Below, piece by piece: positions 24,563 through 32,658 of a stretch of DNA of 46,779 nucleotides; within the stretch, counting starts at the first letter, position 1; each line of letters opens with the position of its first letter. The stretch lies in assembly GCA_902806175.1 (NCBI GenBank), contig CADCVQ010000157.1:1-46779 (forward strand), written 5' to 3'. The notes beneath the pieces were generated by a model. That model was not told where the DNA came from. It ran no database searches and saw only the letters and a program-made list of their open reading frames with translations. Position numbers and translations under genes: made by a program. This DNA comes from an uncultured Solirubrobacteraceae bacterium. Its GTDB lineage: Bacteria; Actinomycetota; Thermoleophilia; Solirubrobacterales; Solirubrobacteraceae.

Positions 24563-25096
24563 CTACCACACGTCGCCGTCGCGCCAGTCGCACACGATCT
24601 CGGCCGCCAGGTCGACGTCGACGGACACCGGCAGCACGTAGATGCCGCCGTCGTCGCCGGGCGTGCGCTCGATGCCGCGCGGCGTCAGCGCCGCCGACGG
24701 CCCCTGCCACAGCTGCCAGCCGCGCGCCGCGTAGAAGCCGCGCGCCAGCTCGGTGGTTCCGAGGGCGCCGAGGTCGTACGCGCCGCGCACGACGCGCTCG
24801 ACCTGCTCCATCAGCGCGGCGCCGACGCCGCGGCCGCGGCGATCGCCGCGCACGCCGACGCCCTCGACGTAACCGGTCCGCAGCGCCCGGCCGCCCAGCC
24901 ACAGGCGCCGCTGGATCACCGACGCATGACCGACCAGCGCGCCCTCCTCCCAGGCCAGCGCATGGATCCCGCCGAGCGCGTGCTCCCAGTCGGCGTCGGT
25001 CATGTCGCCGGCGAAGACGTCGTCGAGCAGGCCGCGCGCGGCGGCGAGGACAGATCGCTCGAGGTATGCCGTGTGGGCGGTGCGGACGTCGACCAT
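24563..25096 (-). CDS. GNAT acetyltransferase, aminoglycoside 2'-N-acetyltransferase type
   Basis: 177 residues. Transfers acetyl from acetyl-CoA to the 2'-amino group of aminoglycosides in characterised relatives. Sequence features of the AAC(2')-I group as I remember from mycobacterial Eis-unrelated AAC(2')-Ic: FAGDMTDADWEHALGGIHAL, GHASVIQRRLWLGGRALRTGYVEG, acetyl-CoA loop GDRRGRGVGAAL, RGAYDLGALGTTELARGFY, and the ending DLAAEIVCDWRDGDVW. The chromosomal setting with no mobile DNA suggests an intrinsic housekeeping copy, as in mycobacteria. Divergent from rpiB with 21 nt between the starts. Whether it confers resistance cannot be told. Confidence 0.85.
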   Translation of the reverse strand: MVDVRTAHTAYLERSVLAAARGLLDDVFAGDMTDADWEHALGGIHALAWEEGALVGHASVIQRRLWLGGRALRTGYVEGVGVRGDRRGRGVGAALMEQVERVVRGAYDLGALGTTELARGFYAARGWQLWQGPSAALTPRGIERTPGDDGGIYVLPVSVDVDLAAEIVCDWRDGDVW

Positions 25097-25104
25097 CGGC
25101 CGCG

Positions 25105-25110
25105 TACCAT
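25105..25110 (+). promoter_or_regulatory. -10 box of rpiB (leaderless type), overlapping divergent promoter
   Basis: TACCAT ends 7 nt before the ATG at 25118. The reverse strand reads CATGGT at 25106-25111, 9 nt before the divergent acetyltransferase start, so both promoters may share the same palindromic patch. Confidence 0.4.
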
Positions 25111-25117
25111 GGCAGCC

Positions 25118-25561
25118 ATGCGCATCGCAATCGCCTCAGACCATGCAGGATTCGAGCTCAAGGAGCACGTCAAGGCGCAGCTTCAGAGCGCCGGGCATGA
25201 CGTCGTCGACGTCGGCCCCGAGACCGACGAGTCGACCGATTACCCCACCTACGCGCGACCCGCCGCGCGCCTCGTGGCGGAAGGCGACGTCGAGCGCGGC
25301 GTGCTCGTCTGCGGCTCGGGCGTCGGCGTGTCGATCGTCGCCAACAAGGTCGCCGGCGTGCGCGCCGTCAACGCCCACGATCCCGAGGAGGCGCAGCTCT
25401 CGCGTGCCCACAACGACGCGAACGTCGTGACGCTCTCGGGCCGCCGGCTCGACGGTCCCGCCGCCGACGCGATCGTGCAGGCGTTCATCGAGGCCGAGTT
25501 CGAGGGTGGGCGCCACTCCCGCCGCGTCGCGCTCATCGAAGAGACAGAAGAACAGGACTGA
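25118..25561 (+). CDS. rpiB: Ribose-5-phosphate isomerase B
   Basis: 147 residues; interconverts ribose-5-P and ribulose-5-P in the pentose phosphate pathway. Start MRIAIASDHAGFELKEHV is the RpiB N-terminus; VLVCGSGVGVSIVANKVAGVRAV contains the conserved anion-binding loop; the region SRAHNDANVVTLSGRRLDG carries the HNDANV motif. The C-terminal ending is acidic. An ATG at 25109 in the same frame is possible but starts inside the presumed -10 box. Confidence 0.93.
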   Translation: MRIAIASDHAGFELKEHVKAQLQSAGHDVVDVGPETDESTDYPTYARPAARLVAEGDVERGVLVCGSGVGVSIVANKVAGVRAVNAHDPEEAQLSRAHNDANVVTLSGRRLDGPAADAIVQAFIEAEFEGGRHSRRVALIEETEEQD

Positions 25562-25586
25562 ACACAAGACGCCCGGCGCCGTGCGC

Positions 25587-26609
25587 TCAGCGCCCGCGCC
25601 CCCGCGCGATCGCCTGCTCGAGCACCGCGGCCATGCGCGCGGCCTGGATGCGCACGTCGTGCTCGGCGGCGCCGGCGCGCGCGGCGCGGTTGGGCGCAGG
25701 CAGCGCCGCCGCCTGCTCGAGCGCGCCGGCCAGCGCGGCGACGTCGCCGGGATCGACGAGCACGCCCACCTGCGGCGTGACGAACTCGGCGGCACCACCC
25801 GCCGTGGTGGCGATCACGCTGCGCTCCATCGCCATCGCCTCGAGCGCCGCCTGACCGAAGGGCTCCAGCCGCGAGGGCTGACACAGCACGTCGCAGGCGG
25901 CCAGCCACGCCGGCACGTCACCGTGCGTGATCCGTCCGACAAGCCTGACGCCGGGCCTGCCGGCGAGGTGCTCGCGCAGCGGCCCGTCGCCGACGAAGGC
26001 GAGGCTGCCGCGCCCCAGGCGCGCGAACGCGTCGGCGAGCTCGGCGACCCCCTTGCGCTCCAGCAGCGAGCCGACGGCGAGGAACGCGGGGCCGTCGCCG
26101 CCCCAGCCCAGCTGCCGGCGCGCCGCGGCGGCCGGCCGCGGCGCGAAGAGGTCGAGGTCCACGCCGCAGTCGATGACGTGCATGGGTGGGCGCACGGGCC
26201 CGAGCCTGTCGACCAGCCAGCGCGAGTTGGCGATCACCGCCGCCGCACGTGTCGTGACGATGCGCGTGGCGGCCGCCAGGACGCGCGAGCGGCGCGCGTT
26301 CTCCACGTCGGTCCCGTGCGCCATGACGACGAGCGGCGCGCGCGCGGCGGCGGCGGCCGCGGCACCGGCCGCCCCCGCCGGAAAGAGGAAATGGGCGAAG
26401 ACGACGTCCGGTCGCTGCCGGCGCGCGGCGGCGACGGCCGCCGCCGCCAGACGCACATACGTGGCCGGGCCGCGGCGGCGGCGGTCGATCGCGCTGACGT
26501 CGACGTCGTGGCCCAGCCGGCGCAGCTCGCGCGCGACGTCGAAGACGAACACGCCGAGGTCGGGGTCCTGCGGTCCCGGCCACATCTGGGTGACGAGCAG
26601 GATCCTCAC
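25587..26609 (-). CDS. Glycosyltransferase, GT4-like (GT-B fold)
   Basis: 340 residues, starting at GTG (MRILLVTQMWPGPQ) with 4-nt overlap to the asparagine synthase stop. N-terminal acceptor domain with HGTDVENARRSR; C-terminal donor domain with FLAVGSLLERKGVAELADAF, GDGPLREHL, RLVGRITHGDVPAWLAACDV and the EX7E-type EPFGQAALEAMAMERSVIATTAGGAAE. It would transfer a sugar from NDP-sugar with retention. Fourth and last gene of a polysaccharide-like operon with asnB, a sugar transferase and a DUF354 protein. Confidence 0.88.
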   Translation of the reverse strand: MRILLVTQMWPGPQDPDLGVFVFDVARELRRLGHDVDVSAIDRRRRGPATYVRLAAAAVAAARRQRPDVVFAHFLFPAGAAGAAAAAAARAPLVVMAHGTDVENARRSRVLAAATRIVTTRAAAVIANSRWLVDRLGPVRPPMHVIDCGVDLDLFAPRPAAAARRQLGWGGDGPAFLAVGSLLERKGVAELADAFARLGRGSLAFVGDGPLREHLAGRPGVRLVGRITHGDVPAWLAACDVLCQPSRLEPFGQAALEAMAMERSVIATTAGGAAEFVTPQVGVLVDPGDVAALAGALEQAAALPAPNRAARAGAAEHDVRIQAARMAAVLEQAIARGRGR

Positions 26610-28480
26610 CGGCGGTCCTGCTCCTGCCAGAGCACGAAGCACAGCAGGCCCCACAGCGCGCGTGAGTGGTCCTCACGCCGTGCGACGTGCTCGTCGAGCA
26701 GCCGCGTGACGACGCTGGCGTCGAGCAGGCCGCGGCGCGCGAGCGCCGCGGGGGCGAGCAGATCGCGCGCCATCGGCAGCAGCGGGCCGCGCAGCCAGGC
26801 CGCCATCGGGATCGAGAAGCCGCGCTTGGCGCCGCGCGCGATCTCGCGCGGAAGCAGCGTGCCCGCGACCGAGCGCAGCAGCCGCTTCTTCGCCAGGCCG
26901 CGCACCTTGGCGGACGTCGGCAGCGCGAGCGCGAGCTCGGCGACGTGCGGGTCGAGAAACGGGACGCGCACCTCCAGCGAGTGCGCCATGCTCATCCGGT
27001 CGGTCTTCGTCAGCAGGTCGTCGGCGAGATAGGGGGCGATGTCGACGTCCTGCAGCCGCGCCAGCGGCTGCGCGCCGGCGGTCTGCGCGTAGCGCTCGCG
27101 CAGCTGGTCGAGCGGATCGCGCGGCGGCCGGCCGTCGTGCATGCCCGCCAGCAGCTGCGCGCGAAGCTCGGGCGCGAGGATCTCCTTCCAGCCGTGGTGG
27201 CGCTCGAGCGCGGGCAGGTGCGCCGCGCGCACGAAGCGGCGCGCCTTGTAGTCCAGGCTCACCCGCCGCGACGAGCTCGGGATGCGCTCGACGAGTGGCC
27301 GCGCGAAGCGCGCGACGCCGCCGAGGCGCGCCGCGAGCAGGTCGGCGGCGTAGGTCTGGTAGCCGCCGAACAGCTCGTCGCCGCCCTCGCCGCTCAGCGC
27401 GACCTTGACGTGCTGCGCCGTCAGCCGCGAGACGGCGTCGGCGGGCAGCGCGGAGCTGTCGGCGTAGGGCTCGTCGAACGCCGCGGCGAGCTGCGGCAGC
27501 AGCGCGACGGACTCCGGGCCGAGGATCGCCTCGTGATGCTCGGCGCCCAGCCGTCCGGCGACGAGCCGCGCGCGGTCGAGCTCGTCGAAGCTGCGCTCCT
27601 CGAAGCCGATCGAGAACGTCCGCAGCCGCTCGCCGGACTCCTGCGCCGCGAGCGCGGCCAGCAGCCCCGAGTCGACGCCGCCGCTGAGCCAGACGCCGAC
27701 CGGCACGTCGCTGACGAGGTGTGCGCGGACGCTGTCGCGCAGGCGCTCGGCGAGCTCGGCGGCGAGCTCGCGCTCGTCCTCGGTTCGCACCGCGCCGGCC
27801 TGCACCGGCGCGGGCCGGCACCAGCGCCGCAGCTGCGGCGGTTGGCCGGGGCGCCACGACAGCAGCGTGCCCGGCTCGAGCTTGCGCGCGTCGCGGAAGA
27901 TCGTCAGCGGGGAGGGGATGCTGTTGAAGGCGAAGTACGCCTCGACGGCGTCGCGGTCGAGCTCGTCGCCGAAGCCCGGCAGGCCGCGCAGCGCCTTCAG
28001 CTCCGACGCGAAGCTCAATACTCCGGCGGCGGTGCTCCAGTACAGCGGCTTGATGCCGAAGCGATCGCGGGCCAGCAGCAGCCGCTGCTCGCGGGCGTCC
28101 CAGATCGCGATCGCGAACATCCCGCGCAGCGCCTCGAGCATGCCCTCGCCGCGCTGCTCGTAGAGATGCACGAGGACCTCGGTGTCACAGCGCGTGGCAA
28201 AGCTGTGGCCGTCGCGCTGCAGGTCGCGCCGCAGCGCCTCGTGGTTGAGGATCTCGCCGTTCTGGACGGCGTGGACGCGACCGTCCTCGGAGGCGATCGG
28301 CTGGTGGCCGCCGGCGAGGTCGATGATCGACAGGCGCCGCGCCGCGAGCGCGACGGGACCGTCGACGAGCGAACCGGCGTCGTCGGGCCCGCGATGGACG
28401 AGCGCTGCGCTCATCGCCTCCAGCGGCGCCGCGTCGACGGCTGCGCCGTCAAGTGCGGCGAGGCCACAGATGCCGCACAC
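26606..28480 (-). CDS. asnB: Asparagine synthase (glutamine-hydrolysing), cluster-associated
   Basis: 624 residues. N-terminal glutaminase domain begins with the catalytic Cys2 (GTG start, then CGICGLAALDG). The synthetase domain shows the PP-loop LSGGVDSGLLAAL and SGEGGDELFGGYQTY. Polysaccharide clusters often hold such AsnB paralogs for amidation of sugar acids (known pattern), so amidation of a sugar residue is as likely as asparagine synthesis. The start lies 3 nt after the sugar transferase stop and its end overlaps the GT4 start. A very long antisense frame here is an artefact of GC bias. Confidence 0.9.
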   Translation of the reverse strand: MCGICGLAALDGAAVDAAPLEAMSAALVHRGPDDAGSLVDGPVALAARRLSIIDLAGGHQPIASEDGRVHAVQNGEILNHEALRRDLQRDGHSFATRCDTEVLVHLYEQRGEGMLEALRGMFAIAIWDAREQRLLLARDRFGIKPLYWSTAAGVLSFASELKALRGLPGFGDELDRDAVEAYFAFNSIPSPLTIFRDARKLEPGTLLSWRPGQPPQLRRWCRPAPVQAGAVRTEDERELAAELAERLRDSVRAHLVSDVPVGVWLSGGVDSGLLAALAAQESGERLRTFSIGFEERSFDELDRARLVAGRLGAEHHEAILGPESVALLPQLAAAFDEPYADSSALPADAVSRLTAQHVKVALSGEGGDELFGGYQTYAADLLAARLGGVARFARPLVERIPSSSRRVSLDYKARRFVRAAHLPALERHHGWKEILAPELRAQLLAGMHDGRPPRDPLDQLRERYAQTAGAQPLARLQDVDIAPYLADDLLTKTDRMSMAHSLEVRVPFLDPHVAELALALPTSAKVRGLAKKRLLRSVAGTLLPREIARGAKRGFSIPMAAWLRGPLLPMARDLLAPAALARRGLLDASVVTRLLDEHVARREDHSRALWGLLCFVLWQEQDRR

Positions 28481-28483
28481 AGA

Positions 28484-29236
28484 TCAGGTCTCCTGTCGCG
28501 ACGTCGGGCTCAGCTCGTCGCGCATGCGCCCGAGCAGCCGCGCGACGGTGGAGATCACGATGCGCACGTACAGCCGCACGGAGCGGTCGGCGAGGTACTC
28601 GAGGTCGTGCGCGAGCTTCTCCGCCCACGTCGTGTCGCGGCGCATGCGCAGCTGCGCGAAGCCGGTCAGCCCGGGGCGCACGACGAGGCGCTGCCAGTAC
28701 TGCGGGATGTCGACGACGAGCTCCTCGAAGAAGACCGGCCGGATCGGGCGCGGTCCGACGATCGACATCTCGCCGCGCAGCACGTTGAACAGCTGCGGCA
28801 GCTCGTCGAGCTGCGTGGCGCGCAGCACGCGCCCCACGCGCGTGTGCTCGCTCTCGGTCAGGTGGTCCAGCGCGACGTCCTGCAGCCCGCGCAGGCGGTC
28901 CTCTGCGTCCGGGCGCAGGGTGCGCAGCTTGTACATCGTGAACGTCCGACCGGCCCGCCCGACGCGCGCGCCGCGGTAGAGCACCGGCGAGCCGGACGTG
29001 AGCTTGATCGCAAGCGCCGCGACGGCGAGAACCGGCGCCGCGGGAATCAACAGCGCCAGCGCGAGCACGATGTCCAGCGCGCGCAGCAGCCCGTCGACGG
29101 GCCGCGGACGCAGCGCCCGGTCGCCGAGCGTCGCGTAGCGGGCGGCGAGGTCCTGGCTGAACTCGAGCTCCGCCGAGCGGCCGCGCTCGGCCGCGTCCTG
29201 CGGCTCGGGCAGCGTGCGCAGCAGGCGCGCCGTCAC
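28484..29236 (-). CDS. Initiating sugar transferase (WcaJ/WbaP-type PGT)
   Basis: 250 residues. Transfers a sugar-1-phosphate to undecaprenyl phosphate, starting a lipid-linked saccharide. One hydrophobic segment (ALDIVLALALLIPAAPVLAVAALAIKLTSG) precedes the catalytic region with GRTFTMYKLRTL, RATQLDELPQLFNVLRGEMSIVGPRP and RPGLTGFAQL. The DELPQLFNVLRGEMSIVGPRP block carries the catalytic Asp-Glu pair. GTG start overlaps the preceding gene stop. Unlike large WbaP proteins it has no multi-helix N-terminal domain, so it is a short PglC-like form. Confidence 0.9.
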   Translation of the reverse strand: MTARLLRTLPEPQDAAERGRSAELEFSQDLAARYATLGDRALRPRPVDGLLRALDIVLALALLIPAAPVLAVAALAIKLTSGSPVLYRGARVGRAGRTFTMYKLRTLRPDAEDRLRGLQDVALDHLTESEHTRVGRVLRATQLDELPQLFNVLRGEMSIVGPRPIRPVFFEELVVDIPQYWQRLVVRPGLTGFAQLRMRRDTTWAEKLAHDLEYLADRSVRLYVRIVISTVARLLGRMRDELSPTSRQET

Positions 29237-30237
29237 GCCGCCTCGAGCATGAGGTCGACGAGCAGGTCGGGATCGCGTCGCGCCGTCGGCTCGCGGCGCT
29301 CGTGCTTGACGACCTCGATCGCGCGCACGTCGGTCGCCGGGCGCAGCCGGCCGGTGCGGATCAGCGCCTCGTCGACGGCGCCGAGCCTGCCGCCGTACGT
29401 CGTGTAGACGGGCGTGCCGAGGGCGACGGCCTCGCGGTTCATCGTGCCGCCGGCGGAGATGACGAGGTCGGCGAGCGCGATCAGGCTCTGCGCGTCGATC
29501 GCGCGCTCGGGGACGATGACACTCGGCAGGCCCATCGTGCTCAGCGCCTGACGCTGCTGCAGCGTGCGCGGGATGACGACCGCATGCACTCCTTCGTCGA
29601 GTCCGATGTGCTGCAGGACCTGCAGATACAGGGGGTTGGATCGCCGGTGGTACAGCGACACGTCCGGCGGCGGGCGGACGACGACGACCGTGCGCTGCTC
29701 GTCGACGCCGAGGCGCGCGAGCAGGCCGCGGTCGGGCTCGAAGTCCGCGAGGTAGTACTCCTCCTTGATGCCCGGGTAGTGGCGCAGCCGCTGCGCGGTG
29801 ACGCCGTAGCGGCTGAGCCGGTCCAGCGGGATCGCCTCCGGGACGAGGACGATGCGCGCCAGGCGACAGCCGACGTTGTGCTGCAGCGTCGCCCACTCGT
29901 AGTCGAAGGTGTTGCACGCCGGCACCCCGAGCATGCGCGCCACGAGCGCGAGGTCGTTGGAGCCGTGCGCGACCGCGAGCGCGGGATCGAAGCGCTTGAG
30001 GCGGCGGTACAGGCGCGCCGTTCGCGACACGAGGCTGCCGGCCTTGCTCGCCATGCCGGCGCCGCCGTGGATGCCGACGACGGACGCGTCGATGCCGTGC
30101 AGCCGGGCGAGGTCGAGCGTCTGCGCGTAGTCGCGCGCGGTCACGAGCACCTCGTGGCCGCGGGTGCGCAGCCGCGTCAGCAGCGGCCTGAAGACGACCG
30201 GATGCGCGGGGGCTGTGAGGTCGATCCAGATCCGCAT
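29233..30237 (-). CDS. DUF354 family glycosyltransferase-like protein
   Basis: 334 residues, Start MRIWIDLTAPAHPVVFRPLLTRLRTRGHEVLVTARDY typical of DUF354, a GT-B fold resembling UDP-GlcNAc epimerases/MurG. Includes LVISAGGTMNREAVALGTPVYTTYGGRLGAVD, matching the nucleotide-sugar-binding region. ATG at 30237 is divergent from the WecA-like gene, leaving 88 nt for two promoters. First gene of the four-gene operon DUF354, sugar transferase, asnB, GT4. Its precise donor and acceptor are unknown. Confidence 0.85.
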   Translation of the reverse strand: MRIWIDLTAPAHPVVFRPLLTRLRTRGHEVLVTARDYAQTLDLARLHGIDASVVGIHGGAGMASKAGSLVSRTARLYRRLKRFDPALAVAHGSNDLALVARMLGVPACNTFDYEWATLQHNVGCRLARIVLVPEAIPLDRLSRYGVTAQRLRHYPGIKEEYYLADFEPDRGLLARLGVDEQRTVVVVRPPPDVSLYHRRSNPLYLQVLQHIGLDEGVHAVVIPRTLQQRQALSTMGLPSVIVPERAIDAQSLIALADLVISAGGTMNREAVALGTPVYTTYGGRLGAVDEALIRTGRLRPATDVRAIEVVKHERREPTARRDPDLLVDLMLEAA

Positions 30238-30325
30238 GACGTCAACGTCCCCCGGCGACGCCGCGGGTCCGACAGTCTCGCACGCGCGACGGCGGCCCGC
30301 CGCCGAGGATGGGATGCTGTTCGCG

Positions 30326-31525
30326 ATGCCGCCTTCGACCTGGGACGCAGTCGCGGCCGCGGCGGTCGCGGCCGTCGTCGTCGTCTGCCTGACGCCGATC
30401 GCGGTCCGTCTCGCGCAGCGTATCGGCGCCGTCGACGAGCCGCGGGCACGCGGGTTGTCAGACCGGCCGATGCCGCGCCTGGGCGGCATCGCGATCTTCG
30501 GCGGCGTGCTCGTCGGCGCGCTGCTGTTCCTTCCGCTGGACGGGCGCTTCGGCGCGATCGTGGCGGGCGCGGCGGTGATCATGATCGTCGGCGCGCTGGA
30601 CGACATCTTCGAGCTGAGCGCCCCGATCAAGCTCGCCGGCCAGGTCGCGGCGGCGCTGATCCCGGTGCTCGAAGGCGTCCGCGTCGCCGACTTCACGCTG
30701 CCGTTCGTGCATCGCGTCGAGCTCGGCGATCTCGGCATCCCGCTGACGGTGCTCGGAATCGTGCTGATCATGAACGTCGTCAACTTCTCCGACGGCATCG
30801 ACGGCCTCGCCGCGGGCGTCTGCGCGATCGCGGCCGCGGCGTTCGTCGTCATCGCGTTTGACCTCGACCGCGCGAACGCGGCCGTGCTCGCCGCGATCAT
30901 CGCCGGGGCGGCGCTCGGCTTCCTGGTGCACAACTTCCACCCGGCGACCGTCTTCATGGGCGACAGCGGCTCGAACCTGCTCGGCCTGCTGCTCGCGTGC
31001 GTGGCGGTCGAGGGGACGATCAAGACGCAGGCGGTGCTCGCGCTCGTGTTGCCGCTGATCGTCCTCGCGGTGCCGTTCTTGGACACCACGTTCGTGGTGC
31101 TCAAGCGGCTGAAGTACCGCAGGCCCGTCTACCACGCCGACCGCGAGCACTTCCACCACCGGATGGACCGCATCGGCTTCTCGACGCGGCGCACGGTCCT
31201 CTACCTCTATGTCTGGACGCTGATGCTCGCGGGACTGGCGCTCGCGCTGCGCTTCGTGCCCTACTCCGACAACGGCGGTCGCCTGCACACGGGCTGGGCG
31301 AGCGTGATGGCGGCGCTCGGCGTGCTCGCGCTCGTCGCGTCGGTCTACCTCGTGTACGTGCTCGAGATCCTGAAGTTCAAGCGCCTCGACGCGATGCGCC
31401 TGCGCCGCGTGAGGCCCGACGCGACCGAGGAGGAGATCGACACGGACGTCGTCGAGCGGCTGAAGACCGGCGAGTTCGACGCCGTGCGCCGCGAGACGGA
31501 GGAGTTCGAGCGGCTGGGATCGTAG
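30326..31525 (+). CDS. WecA/MraY-family polyprenyl-phosphate HexNAc-1-phosphate transferase
   Basis: 399-residue polytopic membrane enzyme that loads UDP-GlcNAc(-like) phosphate on polyprenyl phosphate, starting teichoic acid or arabinogalactan-like polymers. About ten helices; key motifs GALDDIFELSAPIKL (Asp92-Asp93), NVVNFSDGIDGLAAG (153-160), FMGDSGSNLLG, and HADREHFHHRMDRIGFS for uracil binding. The C-terminal 40 residues form a soluble acidic tail. ATG 30326 follows a GATGCT -10 by 8 nt; ATG 30314 is an alternative. It stands beside the other polysaccharide genes but is transcribed away from them. Confidence 0.9.
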   Translation: MPPSTWDAVAAAAVAAVVVVCLTPIAVRLAQRIGAVDEPRARGLSDRPMPRLGGIAIFGGVLVGALLFLPLDGRFGAIVAGAAVIMIVGALDDIFELSAPIKLAGQVAAALIPVLEGVRVADFTLPFVHRVELGDLGIPLTVLGIVLIMNVVNFSDGIDGLAAGVCAIAAAAFVVIAFDLDRANAAVLAAIIAGAALGFLVHNFHPATVFMGDSGSNLLGLLLACVAVEGTIKTQAVLALVLPLIVLAVPFLDTTFVVLKRLKYRRPVYHADREHFHHRMDRIGFSTRRTVLYLYVWTLMLAGLALALRFVPYSDNGGRLHTGWASVMAALGVLALVASVYLVYVLEILKFKRLDAMRLRRVRPDATEEEIDTDVVERLKTGEFDAVRRETEEFERLGS

Positions 31526-31540
31526 GGTCAGGCCGCGAGG

Positions 31541-31585
31541 GGTGTGTCGAACGAGCGTCGCGTGGCGACGGGTATTCGCCACACC
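31541..31585. repeat. 45-bp palindromic element, copy 4
   Basis: Outer arms GGTGTG-T-CGAA and TTCG-C-CACACC; inner CGTCG (31556) and CGACG (31566). Same lengths and offsets as copies 2 and 3. Lies between the convergent WecA-like and TetR genes, 16 and 20 nt from their stops. Confidence 0.85.
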
Positions 31586-31605
31586 CGCGGCCGCGCCGCC
31601 ACCCC

Positions 31606-32226
31606 TCAGCCGCCGTACACCGTCGCCACCCACACCCCCGCCAGCGCCCCCACCAGCTCGTCGTCGGGCAGGCCGCCGTCCTGCACGAGCATCTGGTGCA
31701 GCGTGCGCTCGGTCATCCACACGAGCGCGAAGGCCGTCGCCTCGGGCGCCGGCGCTGCGGACGACCCGGCTGTGACCTCCGCCGCGATCCGTGCCGCGCT
31801 GGCCTCGACGAAGCGCCCGACGAGCGCGTGCCAGAACGGCCCGACGACCTCGTCGTACGTCGACAGCTCGACGATCGCGCAGACCAGCGGCCCGTGCGCG
31901 CGGTACACGACGGCGATCTTGCCGAGCGCGGCCCGCAACTGCTCGGGGCCGTCGCCGGCCCCCGACCACCACGCGTCCGCCTCCCCGTACAGCTCGTCCG
32001 ACAGCTCGGCGGCCAGCCGCATCAGCAGCTCGCGCTTGTCGGCGAAGTAGAAGTAGAACGCCGTGCGCGAGATCCCGGCGCGCGTGGCGATGCGCTCGAC
32101 GCTCAGCGTCGCGTACGTCGCGCCGTCGGCGAGCAGGTCCTCCATCGCCTGCAGCACCGCAGCCTCGACCGCCTGGCGCTTCTCCGTAGGCGACTGGGGT
32201 CGCCGCGACAGGGTCTGGACCTTCAT
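31606..32226 (-). CDS. TetR-family transcriptional regulator
   Basis: 206 residues. N-terminal helix-turn-helix: AVEAAVLQAMEDLLADGATYATLSVERIATRAGISRTAFYFYFADKRELLMRLA, typical of TetR. C-terminal ligand domain ending FALVWMTERTLHQMLVQDGG resembles the FadR/KstR-like groups that sense acyl-CoA (inference). Leaderless: TACCCT -10 ends 9 nt before the ATG. Divergent from the cupin gene with about 63 nt between. It is the only TetR in the window, so the palindrome at 14420 might be its target, though distance makes this uncertain. Confidence 0.9.
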   Translation of the reverse strand: MKVQTLSRRPQSPTEKRQAVEAAVLQAMEDLLADGATYATLSVERIATRAGISRTAFYFYFADKRELLMRLAAELSDELYGEADAWWSGAGDGPEQLRAALGKIAVVYRAHGPLVCAIVELSTYDEVVGPFWHALVGRFVEASAARIAAEVTAGSSAAPAPEATAFALVWMTERTLHQMLVQDGGLPDDELVGALAGVWVATVYGG

Positions 32227-32235
32227 CCCATCCGC

Positions 32236-32241
32236 AGGGTA
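32236..32241 (-). promoter_or_regulatory. -10 box of tetR-type gene
   Basis: TACCCT on the minus strand, 9 nt before the ATG (32226). Confidence 0.4.
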
Positions 32242-32275
32242 CGCCGCATCGGTGCGTGCGGTCTGCGTCAGCCAC

Positions 32276-32281
32276 TACCTT
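32276..32281 (+). promoter_or_regulatory. -10 box of cupin gene
   Basis: TACCTT ends 8 nt before the ATG at 32290. Confidence 0.4.
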
Positions 32282-32289
32282 GTCGGGCG

Positions 32290-32655
32290 ATGCACGTCTC
32301 CCATCTCGACGGCGCCGACGCGTTCGTGACGCTCGACGGCTCGACGATCCGCGAGCTGGCGGGGCGCGTCTCGCTGCCGGCGGCCAATCAGTCGCTCGCG
32401 GAGGCGACGGTCCCGGCCGGCGGCGCGACCGCCGAGCACTACCACGTCGTCAGCGAGGAGCTGTACTTCTTCACCGCCGGCAGCGGGCACCTGCGCGTCG
32501 GCGACGAGCACCGCGACGTCGGCGCCGGCGAGTGCGTCGTCATCCCGCCCGGCGCGGTCCACAAGCTCACGAACACCGGCGACGCACCGCTCAAGCTGCT
32601 GTGCTGCTGCGCGCCCGCCTACAGCAACGACGACACCGTCCTGACGGGCGGCTGA
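32290..32655 (+). CDS. Small cupin-domain protein
   Basis: 121 residues, one conserved beta-barrel. Motif 1 supplies His50, His52 and Glu56/57 (AEHYHVVSEELYFFTAGSG), motif 2 supplies His91 (IPPGAVHKLTNTG), so a metal site is complete. Similar single cupins act as isomerases, dioxygenases or binding proteins; the substrate is not predictable. The CCC triplet near the C-terminus (LLCCCAP) is unusual. Divergent from the TetR regulator, which may control it. Confidence 0.88.
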   Translation: MHVSHLDGADAFVTLDGSTIRELAGRVSLPAANQSLAEATVPAGGATAEHYHVVSEELYFFTAGSGHLRVGDEHRDVGAGECVVIPPGAVHKLTNTGDAPLKLLCCCAPAYSNDDTVLTGG

Positions 32656-32658
32656 CGC

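Noticed and set aside
23211-25561. Defence island or toxin-antitoxin system around the AAA ATPase
   Set aside because: Neighbours are housekeeping (tsaC, rpiB) and an AAC(2')-like enzyme; no nuclease, toxin or phage gene is present.
26666-29407. 913-codon open frame on the plus strand
   Set aside because: It is antisense to asnB and the sugar transferase, which have complete family motifs; long mirror frames are expected at this GC content. The translation is a run of Arg/Gln/Glu/Asp with no domains.
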